Source: Acidothermales bacterium
GTDB taxonomy: Bacteria > Actinomycetota > Actinomycetes > Streptosporangiales > WHST01
Length of the DNA: 9,107 nt
Direction of reading: 5' to 3'
Assembly (NCBI GenBank): GCA_017354575.1
Contig: JAFMQP010000131.1
Location: 1-9,107 of the forward strand
Below are positions 1 to 6,246 of this stretch, piece by piece. How positions within the stretch are numbered: the stretch's first letter is position 1; each line of letters opens with the position of its first letter. The position numbers were made by a program, and so were the translations under genes. The notes beneath the pieces were generated by a model. The model did no database searches. It was not told the DNA's origin and saw nothing but the letters and a program-made list of their open reading frames with translations.

Positions 1-172
1 TGTAGCGCGGTGCCGTTATGAACAAGATCCGTCGGGGGCTCAATCATCGGGGCGTGGCGTTCCTGCCGTCTTTCACGCCATGCGGCACGACCGTGGTGGT
101 ATCGGTGCGCGAAGAGCATTCCATGCGCGCCGTTGATCCAACCGGCCATGTCGCAGTGAGCTGGAGGACGCG
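1..172. other. Upstream region of the beta-propeller gene
   Basis: No convincing gene ends or starts here. A 6-bp inverted repeat (TGGCGT at 55-60, ACGCCA at 75-80, 14-base loop) could be a small hairpin or operator, but it has no T-tract. No clear -35/-10 pair is visible. The only firm signal is the Shine-Dalgarno GGAGG at 163-167, five bases before the ATG at 173. The 8-mer AGAGCATT at 113-120 recurs at 1671-1678, ahead of the second gene. Confidence 0.3.
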
Positions 173-1672
173 ATGTCGACGCTGTCCAACGACCACACCG
201 AGAAGGGTGTGCCACGACGGAACTTCTTGGCGGGCACGGTAACTCTCGCCGGGGCAAGCCTCATCAGCATTCCGACTGCTGCGCGTGCAGCGCAGCCTCC
301 GTCGCCGGCGGCAGGGAACGCCGCCGAGGCGAAGAACCTGGTGCTGGTCGGCACCAACGACCTGCAGGCCCGTTCCACGTACCAGCCGGTGATCGAGTTC
401 AACCCGATCGCCCAGCGCTGGATCTTCTACGGTGGCGAGCATCTGGGTCACACGGTCAACCCGTTGACCGGCGACGACGAACCGAACGGGACCTCGGTCG
501 TCGACGTGACGGATCCGAAGAGACCCACGTACATGGCCCACATTCCCGGGCCGGGAGGGCCGACGAGCTCGGCGCAGATGGTCCGCATCGCCAACGGCAG
601 CGACCTGCCCAAGGGCGATCCGAAAAAGGTCTACCTGCTGCGTGCCTGCGGGGGCAGTGACCCGCAACAGAACGCGCACGAGATCTGGGACGTGACCGAC
701 CCGGGCAAGCCGGAGAAGGTGACGACCATCGTCTCGGGGCTCACCGACACCCACAAGAGTTGGTGGGAGGCCGAGACCGGTATCGCGTACCTGGTGTCCG
801 GAGTTCCGGGTTGGCGGGTCACCCGGATGACGCAGGTGTACGACCTCAGCGATCCCACACATCCGCGGTTCGTCCGGAACTTCGGGCTGGACGGCCAACA
901 GCCGGGCTCCACCGGTCCGGTCCCCACCGAGGTGCACGGCATGATCAGCGTGCCGAGCGTGAACCGTGTCTACTTCGGCTACGGCACCGCGGACAACGGG
1001 TACATGCAGATCATCGACCGCCAGAAGCTGCTCACCGGCGGAGCCGACCCGACACCGGCGAACCTGGATTTCCCGCAGGTCTCGCTGCACAAGATGTCCT
1101 CGCTGAACGGCGACCACACGACGTTCCCGGTGTTGGGCATGACCGCGCCCGAGTTCACCGCATGGCCGGACGGCGGCAAGCGTGACATCGTCGCCATCAC
1201 GGGTGAGGAGGAAGGTAACCAGGCGACGGCCGGGCATCCGCAGATGCTGTGGTTCGCCGACATCACCGACGAGACCACGCCGCAGATCGTCTCGAACTAC
1301 CACGTCGACGAACGTTCCGGAGGCTTCGCCTCCAGGGGCGGGCGCTTCGGATCGCATGCGACGAACGAGAACATGACGTCGATCTACTACCGCAAGGTCG
1401 TCTTCGTCTCCTACTTCGTCGCCGGAGTCCGGGCCGTCGACATGCGCGACCCGTACAGCCCGAAAGAGGCGGGCTACTACATCCCGGCGATAACCGACAA
1501 CACGACGCCGAGCTGTATCACGGTCAACGGTCAGCAACAATGCAAGCGGGCGATCCAGACAAACAACGTCGAGGTCGACGACCGCGGCTACGTCTACATC
1601 GTGGACCGGGCGGGCACCGGCCTGCACGTCCTCAGACCCACAGGTGACCTGGCGAACATCGTCGGTCTGTAG
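173..1672 (+). CDS. Tat-exported beta-propeller protein with LVIVD-like repeats
   Basis: A 499-residue protein of unknown biochemical function. The N-terminus is a twin-arginine signal peptide: VPRRNFLAG at residues 13-21, a hydrophobic stretch to about 35, and an ARA cleavage site near 37-39. It is therefore probably exported folded, possibly with a cofactor. The mature part has about five blade-like repeats ending in D-[VLIM]-[TSR]-D-x3-P (near residues 110, 172, 224, 363 and 422), typical of LVIVD-repeat propellers. Histidines fall in short conserved-looking motifs: EHLGH (89-93), THK (193-195), EVHG (253-256), GDH (313-315) and GSHATNEN (393-400). The ATG at 173 is chosen because GGAGG ends five bases upstream and the Tat motif starts 12 residues in. 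It is followed 68 bases later by a Tat-exported GGT-family enzyme, so the two are likely co-transcribed and act together outside the membrane. Remote relation to selenium-binding/methanethiol oxidase propellers is conceivable but not shown. Confidence 0.85.
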   Translation: MSTLSNDHTEKGVPRRNFLAGTVTLAGASLISIPTAARAAQPPSPAAGNAAEAKNLVLVGTNDLQARSTYQPVIEFNPIAQRWIFYGGEHLGHTVNPLTGDDEPNGTSVVDVTDPKRPTYMAHIPGPGGPTSSAQMVRIANGSDLPKGDPKKVYLLRACGGSDPQQNAHEIWDVTDPGKPEKVTTIVSGLTDTHKSWWEAETGIAYLVSGVPGWRVTRMTQVYDLSDPTHPRFVRNFGLDGQQPGSTGPVPTEVHGMISVPSVNRVYFGYGTADNGYMQIIDRQKLLTGGADPTPANLDFPQVSLHKMSSLNGDHTTFPVLGMTAPEFTAWPDGGKRDIVAITGEEEGNQATAGHPQMLWFADITDETTPQIVSNYHVDERSGGFASRGGRFGSHATNENMTSIYYRKVVFVSYFVAGVRAVDMRDPYSPKEAGYYIPAITDNTTPSCITVNGQQQCKRAIQTNNVEVDDRGYVYIVDRAGTGLHVLRPTGDLANIVGL

Positions 1673-1740
1673 AGCATTTTTCCGCCTGTTACCGGGTGGA
1701 CCGGTGCCATCTATTCCACCTCATTCGTAAGGAGAATGAG
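1673..1740 (+). promoter_or_regulatory. Intergenic leader with hairpin and strong RBS
   Basis: The 68-base gap between the two Tat genes holds an inverted repeat, GGTGGA at 1695-1700 and TCCACC at 1715-1720 (14-base loop). A competing 5-bp repeat, ACCGG/CCGGT, lies at 1691-1705. There is no T-tract, so a full terminator is unlikely; mRNA processing or partial attenuation is possible. AAGGAG at 1729-1734, six bases before ATG 1741, is a near-ideal Shine-Dalgarno. It decides that start over the in-frame GTG at 1696. Confidence 0.45.
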
Positions 1741-3681
1741 ATGTCGAGAAACAATACGACCGATCGTGCAGAGCACGATGGATTTCTGGGTGCCGTGCCA
1801 CGGCGAGGCTTCCTGGCCGGTGCCGTCGGTTTCGCCGGCGCGGGCCTGCTCGGCTCGGCGCTCCCCGCTCACGCGGCCGGGAAGGCGTCGAGCGGGGCAG
1901 GCGCACGTACGGCACAGGCCGCCGCGTCGGTGTCGGCGCCGTTCGGGGCACCCACGCCGGCCGATCCCAACCCCGGCGCGAACATCACCGCGGTCCGCGG
2001 TGACCGCGGCGACAGCCAGTGGTCGGAGCAGACCCGTTCCGAGGTGCTGGCCCGTCACGGCGTGGTCGCCACGAGCCAGTCGATCGCGGCCCAGGCGGGG
2101 CTGCAGATGCTGCAACAGGGCGGATCGGCGGCGGACGCGGCGATCGCGACCGCCGCGATGCTCGGTGTCGTCGAACCCGAGAGCACCGGCCTGGGAGCCG
2201 ACATGTTCTCGATCTACTACTCGGCCGCCGACCGCAAGCTGTACGGCATCAACGCCAGCGGCTGGTCGTCGTCGGCTTGGACCCTCGCGTACTTCAACGG
2301 GCGCGGTTACGACGAGTCGACAGGGATGCCCCAGAGCGGTGTCGACACGATCACCGTGCCGGGAGCCGTGGACGGCTGGTCGCGTCTGCACAAGCGGTTC
2401 GGGAACATGACCTTCGCGGACGTGCTCGAACCGGCGGCCAGGACGGCAGAGCAGGGATTCGGCGTGACCGAGCGCATCCACGAGCAGTGGCAGAGCAGCG
2501 TGAGCAAGCTGAGCAAGGACCCCGACTCGACGAAGACGTTCCTTGTCGACGGACAGGCACCCGCGCTGTACGGCAACTTCCGCAATCCTGATCTGGCCGG
2601 AGCGCTCAGGCTGCTGCAGCAGCGCGGGCGCGACGCGTACTACCTGGGTGACATCGGTGAGGCCATCGTCGCGAAGATCCAGCAGTCGGGCGGCCAGATG
2701 AGCCTCGCCGACGTTCGCGACTTCGAAGCCGAGTGGGTCGACCCGATCTCGACCAACTACCGCGGCTTCGACGTCTACGAGCTGCCGCCGAACTGTCAGG
2801 GCTTCGCCGTCCTGGAGATGATGAACATACTCGAGGTGTGCATCCCGAAGCTCGGCTACGACCTGGCCGAGCTGGGTCCGCGCTCGCCGCGGTTCTGGCA
2901 TTTCCTGGTGGAGGCGAAGAAGCTCGCGTACGCGGACCTGAACACCTACAACGGTGACCCGCGGTTCTCGGAGGTCCCGATCGAGCGGCTCACCTCGAAG
3001 GACTACGCGGCCACGCTCACGTCGAAGATCGACCCGGACCACGCGTCCGAGCCAGCCGTCCGCGTCTCCAACGACTCGGACACGGTGTATCTCACCGCGG
3101 CCGACCGTTGGGGCAACATGGTGTCGTTCATCTACAGCATCTACTCGAACTTCGGGTCCGGCCTGACCGTGCCCGGATACGGGTTCCCGCTGCAGAACCG
3201 GGGCGCGCTGTTCTCGCTCGACCCGGCGAGCCCCAACGTCGTCGAGCCACGGAAGCGGCCGTTCCACACCATCATCCCCGGCTTCGTCATGAAGGACGGC
3301 GCTCCCGTGCTCGCCTTCGGGAACATGGGCGGCAGTGAGCAGCCGCAGGCGCAGGCCACCGAGTTGGTCGACATGATCGACCTGGGGATGAACGTGCAGG
3401 CCGCAGGCGACGCGGCACGGTTCAGCCACGACCAGGCGTCGAACCGGCTCGACCTGGAGTCGAACCTCTACGAGCTCGTCGGCTCACAACTCACGTCGAT
3501 GGGCCACGACGCCCACTCGGCGGACGGCGAGCCGATGGGCGGCTACCAGGCGATCCTGTTCACACCGATACCAGGGGCGAAAGCGCCGCCCGGCCGGAGC
3601 ATTGCGGGAGACCCGCCCGTCAACGGCGTGTACCGCGCCGGGACGGACTTCCGCAAGGACGGCGAGGCCGTCGGCTGGTAA
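1741..3681 (+). CDS. Tat-exported gamma-glutamyltransferase family Ntn hydrolase
   Basis: A 646-residue GGT-superfamily proenzyme that should self-cleave into large and small subunits and hydrolyse an amide bond outside the membrane. A Tat signal (VPRRGFLAG, residues 19-27; AHA site at 43-45) is followed by an Ala/Gly/Pro-rich linker to about residue 100. The large-subunit motifs are ATSQSIAAQAGLQMLQQGGSAADAAIA (from 110), VEPESTGLGADMF and EAKKLAYADLNTYNGDPRF. The predicted processing and nucleophile Thr448 lies in DTVYLTAADRWGN. The glycine-rich oxyanion stretch FGNMGGSEQPQ follows. The predicted small subunit is 199 residues, normal for the family. The FRE motif that carries Arg114 in E. 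coli GGT is replaced by NASGW (171-175), as in YwrD-like members. The substrate may therefore not be a classical gamma-glutamyl compound; acylase or other amidohydrolase activity is possible. The family call is firm, the reaction is not. It sits second in the operon, just before a terminator hairpin. Confidence 0.92.
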   Translation: MSRNNTTDRAEHDGFLGAVPRRGFLAGAVGFAGAGLLGSALPAHAAGKASSGAGARTAQAAASVSAPFGAPTPADPNPGANITAVRGDRGDSQWSEQTRSEVLARHGVVATSQSIAAQAGLQMLQQGGSAADAAIATAAMLGVVEPESTGLGADMFSIYYSAADRKLYGINASGWSSSAWTLAYFNGRGYDESTGMPQSGVDTITVPGAVDGWSRLHKRFGNMTFADVLEPAARTAEQGFGVTERIHEQWQSSVSKLSKDPDSTKTFLVDGQAPALYGNFRNPDLAGALRLLQQRGRDAYYLGDIGEAIVAKIQQSGGQMSLADVRDFEAEWVDPISTNYRGFDVYELPPNCQGFAVLEMMNILEVCIPKLGYDLAELGPRSPRFWHFLVEAKKLAYADLNTYNGDPRFSEVPIERLTSKDYAATLTSKIDPDHASEPAVRVSNDSDTVYLTAADRWGNMVSFIYSIYSNFGSGLTVPGYGFPLQNRGALFSLDPASPNVVEPRKRPFHTIIPGFVMKDGAPVLAFGNMGGSEQPQAQATELVDMIDLGMNVQAAGDAARFSHDQASNRLDLESNLYELVGSQLTSMGHDAHSADGEPMGGYQAILFTPIPGAKAPPGRSIAGDPPVNGVYRAGTDFRKDGEAVGW

Positions 3682-3688
3682 CGGCCGC

Positions 3689-3730
3689 ACCGGGGCTTCC
3701 CGCGACCTGCACGGCGTGGGAAGCCCCGGT
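3689..3730. terminator. Bidirectional hairpin terminator between convergent operons
   Basis: A perfect 13-bp inverted repeat: ACCGGGGCTTCCC at 3689-3701 pairs with GGGAAGCCCCGGT at 3718-3730 across a 16-base loop. It starts eight bases after the stop of the exported GGT gene and lies 13 bases beyond the stop of the convergent exporter gene, so it can serve both strands. No U-tract follows on either strand, as in many GC-rich actinobacterial terminators. Confidence 0.85.
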
Positions 3731-3743
3731 CGCCTCGGAGGTG

Positions 3744-4490
3744 TCAGCCGAGCAGGAGCCTGGCGAGCCCGGCGAGGCCGACGAGCACGATGACGATGCG
3801 CAGCACGAGCGGCGGCAGCCGTCGGCCGATCCGCGCACCGATCTGGCCGCCGACGATCGAGCCGGCCGCGATGAGCCCGGCGACCGTCCAGGCCACGTGC
3901 GCCACCACGACGAACAGGAGTGCGGCGAACAGGTTCGCTATCCCGGCGCTCACGTTCTTCACCGCGTTGATGCGTTGCAGCTCGTCGTGGGCGAACACGC
4001 CGAGGACGCCCATCAGGATCACGCCCTGCCCCCCGAAGTAGCCTCCGTACACGGACGCGCCGAACGTGCCCGCGAGCATGCCGGGGACACGGTCGTGGGT
4101 GCCGCCTCGCCGTGCCGTCCACTCGCTGAGCTTGGGCTGGACGATGACGAGCACGATCGCGAGCACGATGAGAGCCGGTACGACCGCGTTGAACGCCGAC
4201 TCCGGCAGCACGAGCACCAGCGCCGCGCCGAGCAGGCCGCCGACCGCGGACACGACACTCAGCAGGCCGGCCCTGCGGCGCTGGCCGGTGAGCTCACGCC
4301 GGTAACCGATCGCACCGCTGAGGCTCCCGGGGACGAGACCGACCCGGTTGGACATGTTGGCGACGACGGGCGGATAACCGAGTGCGACCAGTGCGGGGAA
4401 CGTGACCAACGAACCCGAACCGACGATCGTGTTGATGGTGCCGGCGCCGATGCCCGCGGCGAGCGTGGCAACGTCCTGCCACGGCGTCAC
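3744..4490 (-). CDS. TauE/SafE (TSUP) family membrane transporter
   Basis: A 248-residue integral membrane protein of the TSUP family. Known or proposed roles in the family are export of sulfite, sulfoacetate or related anions, or uptake of organic acids; the substrate here is unknown. The two family half-repeats are visible: an N-terminal G-x-G-x2-N-T-x2-G-x-G stretch (residues 15-26, then LVTFPAL) and a second one around YGGYFGGQG (148-156). Hydrophobic segments lie at about 8-38, 75-96, 101-118, 136-166, 178-200, 202-220 and 226-247, with a basic loop (YRRELTGQRRR) near 63-73. The start is a GTG, 27 bases after the regulator's stop and in the same frame. I see no good Shine-Dalgarno, so translation may depend on coupling to the upstream gene. 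It is the last gene of the leftward operon and ends against the shared terminator. Confidence 0.88.
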   Translation of the reverse strand: MTPWQDVATLAAGIGAGTINTIVGSGSLVTFPALVALGYPPVVANMSNRVGLVPGSLSGAIGYRRELTGQRRRAGLLSVVSAVGGLLGAALVLVLPESAFNAVVPALIVLAIVLVIVQPKLSEWTARRGGTHDRVPGMLAGTFGASVYGGYFGGQGVILMGVLGVFAHDELQRINAVKNVSAGIANLFAALLFVVVAHVAWTVAGLIAAGSIVGGQIGARIGRRLPPLVLRIVIVLVGLAGLARLLLG

Positions 4491-4517
4491 AGCGAACCCG
4501 CGGGTGCGCGCGGGCGG

Positions 4518-5261
4518 TCAGAGCTCGAGCTCACCGGCGGCCTTGAGGTCGTGGTACGTGGCACGGGTGGTCTCCGAGTGGTCGCGGGCGATCGCGGCGG
4601 CGCGGTCCTCGTCGTGCGCGGCGAGCGCGTCGACGAGTTCGGTGTGCTCGTCCCACGAGTCGTGCCCGCGGTGCCGGGCGAGCGGGGCGTAGTACCAGCG
4701 GATGCGGCGGTCTACGAGCGTGATCAGCTCGGCCAGTACCGTGTTGCTCGCCATCCGCGTGACGTACGAGTGGAACTCGGCGTTGCTCGCGACCAGCGAC
4801 TCGACCTCGGGGTGTTCCTCGGCGAGCGCCGCCTCGCCCGCCCGTACCAGCTCGCGCAGGTGCTCGATCTGCTCGGGCGTGCTCACGCGCGCCGCGAGCC
4901 GTGCGGACCCGCCCTCGAGCAGGGAGCGCACGGTCAGCAGCTGGTCCACCTCCTCGTCGGTCGGCACGTGCACGAACGCGCCCTGGCCCGGCCGGAGGTC
5001 GATCCATCCCTCGGCCTGCAACCGGTGCAGCGCCTCACGAACCGGCTGCCGGCTGACGCCGAGGTGGCGGGCAAGCTCACTTTCGACCAGGTGCTGGCCC
5101 GGCGGCAGCGACCCCACGATGATCAGCTCGATCAGTGCGTCGTAGACGGACTGCCGAAGGGGGACGGGACGCTCGATCGGTCGCGGTGTCACACCCGCGA
5201 GTCCCGATCCGTTCGGTCTGCCGAGGTCTAGGCGACGCCACGCGGCATCACTTTCGTTCAA
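4518..5261 (-). CDS. GntR family transcriptional regulator, FCD domain (FadR-type)
   Basis: A 247-residue DNA-binding regulator. Residues 35-96 form the GntR winged helix-turn-helix (LRQSVYDALIELI, then SELARHLGVSRQPVREALHRL and the wing GWIDLRPGQGAFV). Residues about 105-240 are an all-helical FCD ligand-binding domain. Its usual metal-site pattern is visible: Asn160-x3-His164, His206 and His228, with Asn where many members have Asp. Effectors in this class are typically small carboxylates or amino-acid-like metabolites. The frame is open to 5495, but the TTG at 5261 is chosen because GAGGA lies upstream with a 5-base spacer and the extension beyond it is arginine-rich and overlaps the upstream gene. 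A GTG at 5192 would also keep the whole DNA-binding domain but lacks a good ribosome site. It probably controls this operon and perhaps the divergent one. Confidence 0.9.
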   Translation of the reverse strand: MNESDAAWRRLDLGRPNGSGLAGVTPRPIERPVPLRQSVYDALIELIIVGSLPPGQHLVESELARHLGVSRQPVREALHRLQAEGWIDLRPGQGAFVHVPTDEEVDQLLTVRSLLEGGSARLAARVSTPEQIEHLRELVRAGEAALAEEHPEVESLVASNAEFHSYVTRMASNTVLAELITLVDRRIRWYYAPLARHRGHDSWDEHTELVDALAAHDEDRAAAIARDHSETTRATYHDLKAAGELEL

Positions 5262-5265
5262 GGAA

Positions 5266-5271
5266 TTCCTC
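5266..5271 (-). promoter_or_regulatory. RBS deciding a TTG start for the GntR regulator
   Basis: Read on the minus strand, GAGGAA at 5271-5266 is followed by TTCC and then TTG at 5261-5259. This is the best Shine-Dalgarno/start pair near the N-terminus, and it places the regulator start 62 bases after the stop of the upstream DUF1275 gene. Confidence 0.6.
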
Positions 5272-5300
5272 GTGCCACTGGGATTCGACGTACGAGCCTC

Positions 5301-5317
5301 TAGTGTACGGTATGCAA
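5301..5317. promoter_or_regulatory. Candidate GntR-type operator in the DUF1275/GntR gap
   Basis: The 13-mer GTGTACGGTATGC (5303-5315) is an imperfect palindrome of form G-N2-TAC-N-GTA-N2-C, similar in style to operators bound by FadR-type regulators. On the minus strand it also contains TACACT, a possible weak -10, but no matching -35 is seen. A nearby CGTACG (5289-5294) is a second GTAC-centred palindrome. Placement just upstream of the regulator suggests autoregulation; this is inference. Confidence 0.35.
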
Positions 5318-5323
5318 AAGGGG

Positions 5324-6067
5324 TTACCCGTGACGCCGTCGTCCCCTGACGTGGCCCGTGATGGTTGCCGTGAGCAGTACGGCCACCAGCAGACCGACGG
5401 GCAGCACCGGGGCGACCACGGTCGCGTTGACGACGAGCAGACCGCCCACCAGGGCACCGACCACGACAGCGGCGAGCAGCGTGACGCTGTGCCATTCCAC
5501 CCGCCCTGCCGTGATGAGCGTGGCCAACGCGCCGATCAGCGTTCCGGTGAGGTACGTCGTCGACAGACGCGGTGCGTTGATCGCACGGACGGCTCCGCTC
5601 TGGACGCCCATCGCGAGGGCCGCGACGGCGATGAGCAGCGTCCGCGCGAGGCCCTCCGGCCGGCCGTCCGTGGCGGCCCAGCCGACGAGGAAGCCGACCA
5701 GCGCGCCGAGCTCACAGGTGAGCGCGATGTTCACCCGTGCGGGCCAGCCGGGCTGTTCCGGATGCGCGGGTCCCACGATCGTGCTGCTGGCGACCACTCC
5801 GGCGACGAACGCCACCACGGCGAACGCGGCCCGCGCGGCCAGCTGGCCGTCATGGCGTCCGACCGACAACCCGAGCTGCACCAGGTTGCCGGTCATGATG
5901 CTCGTGAACACCTCGCCCAGGCGCAGGAAGCTGATCGCGTCCATCGCGCCGGTCGCGACGGTCAGGACGGTCGCCAGGGCGACCGGCAGCATGGCCACCC
6001 GCTCGGCCGCCCTGGCGCGGGCGCGGCCGGCGTCGCGGTGGTCTCCGGTCGTCACGCTGTTCAGCAT
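5324..6067 (-). CDS. DUF1275 (YoaK family) integral membrane protein
   Basis: A 247-residue membrane protein of the DUF1275 family, whose biochemical role is not established. Hallmarks are GAMDAISFLRLGEVF plus SIMTGNLVQLG (residues 40-66), and the internally similar LAMGVQSGAVRAINAPRLS plus TYLTGTLIG (151-179). Six hydrophobic segments lie at about 27-48, 54-68, 78-98, 113-130, 142-160 and 195-240 (the last probably two helices). The N-terminal 25 residues are charged and probably cytosolic. The frame stays open to a TTG at 6145. The ATG at 6067 is preferred because GGGAG (6080-6076) precedes it with an 8-base spacer. It is the first gene of the leftward operon and diverges from the ABC ATPase gene. 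Its link to the regulator and exporter downstream suggests a transport or stress role, but nothing in the sequence defines a substrate. Confidence 0.88.
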   Translation of the reverse strand: MLNSVTTGDHRDAGRARARAAERVAMLPVALATVLTVATGAMDAISFLRLGEVFTSIMTGNLVQLGLSVGRHDGQLAARAAFAVVAFVAGVVASSTIVGPAHPEQPGWPARVNIALTCELGALVGFLVGWAATDGRPEGLARTLLIAVAALAMGVQSGAVRAINAPRLSTTYLTGTLIGALATLITAGRVEWHSVTLLAAVVVGALVGGLLVVNATVVAPVLPVGLLVAVLLTATITGHVRGRRRHG

Positions 6068-6246
6068 GACACCCACTCCCGCGGCCGACCTCGCAGCGGC
6101 GCACCGGCGTAAGGCGTGCCGTCGTTGTGAGTTCGTTACGTTCAATGACGCTGAACGGCATTGACACCGTTACAGTTTGCAGTTCGCGCCGAGAGCCGTA
6201 CGAATGATCGACACCATAGGACCCGCGTGGGAGCGAGGTGAGGTGC
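6068..6246. promoter_or_regulatory. Divergent control region between the leftward and rightward operons
   Basis: This 179-base gap must hold both promoters. A consensus -35 TTGACA sits at 6161-6166 (+), but no -10 is seen at the right distance. A weaker rightward option is TTGCAG (6177-6182), a 16-base spacer and TACGAA (6199-6204). Two overlapping, mutually exclusive inverted repeats centre near 6150: GTTCA/TGAAC (6140-6144 and 6152-6156) and CAATG/CATTG (6143-6147 and 6159-6163). CGTTAC also occurs as a direct repeat on either side. The local base composition is less GC-rich than in the genes. This looks like an operator cluster; the binding protein is unknown, with the neighbouring GntR regulator the natural candidate. 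Confidence 0.5.

Noticed and set aside
18..242. Small 74-codon gene upstream of the propeller gene
   Set aside because: Overlaps the Tat signal coding region out of frame, has no ribosome site and no recognisable motif.
44..1627. 527-codon open frame on the minus strand, antisense to the propeller gene
   Set aside because: Arg/Val/Asp-rich low-information translation with no recognisable domain; a GC-bias shadow of the real gene, which has a Tat signal and a ribosome site.
113..1678. AGAGCATT repeated before both Tat genes as a shared operator
   Set aside because: A single 8-mer match with differing flanks, one copy overlapping a stop codon; too weak to claim.
1711..3429. 572-codon minus-strand frame antisense to the exported GGT-family gene
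   Set aside because: Same shadow effect; no domain, and the plus strand carries a full conserved enzyme.
3741..5231. 496-codon plus-strand frame antisense to the exporter and regulator
   Set aside because: Composition rich in Asp/Arg/Glu/His with no domain; the minus strand encodes clear TSUP and GntR proteins.
5262..5495. N-terminal extension of the GntR regulator to 5495
   Set aside because: Overlaps the DUF1275 gene, is Arg-rich, and the TTG at 5261 has its own ribosome site.
6161..6189. Complete sigma-70-type promoter from TTGACA at 6161
   Set aside because: The -35 is perfect but the -10 positions at 15-19 base spacing are GC-rich and do not match; kept only as part of the control region.
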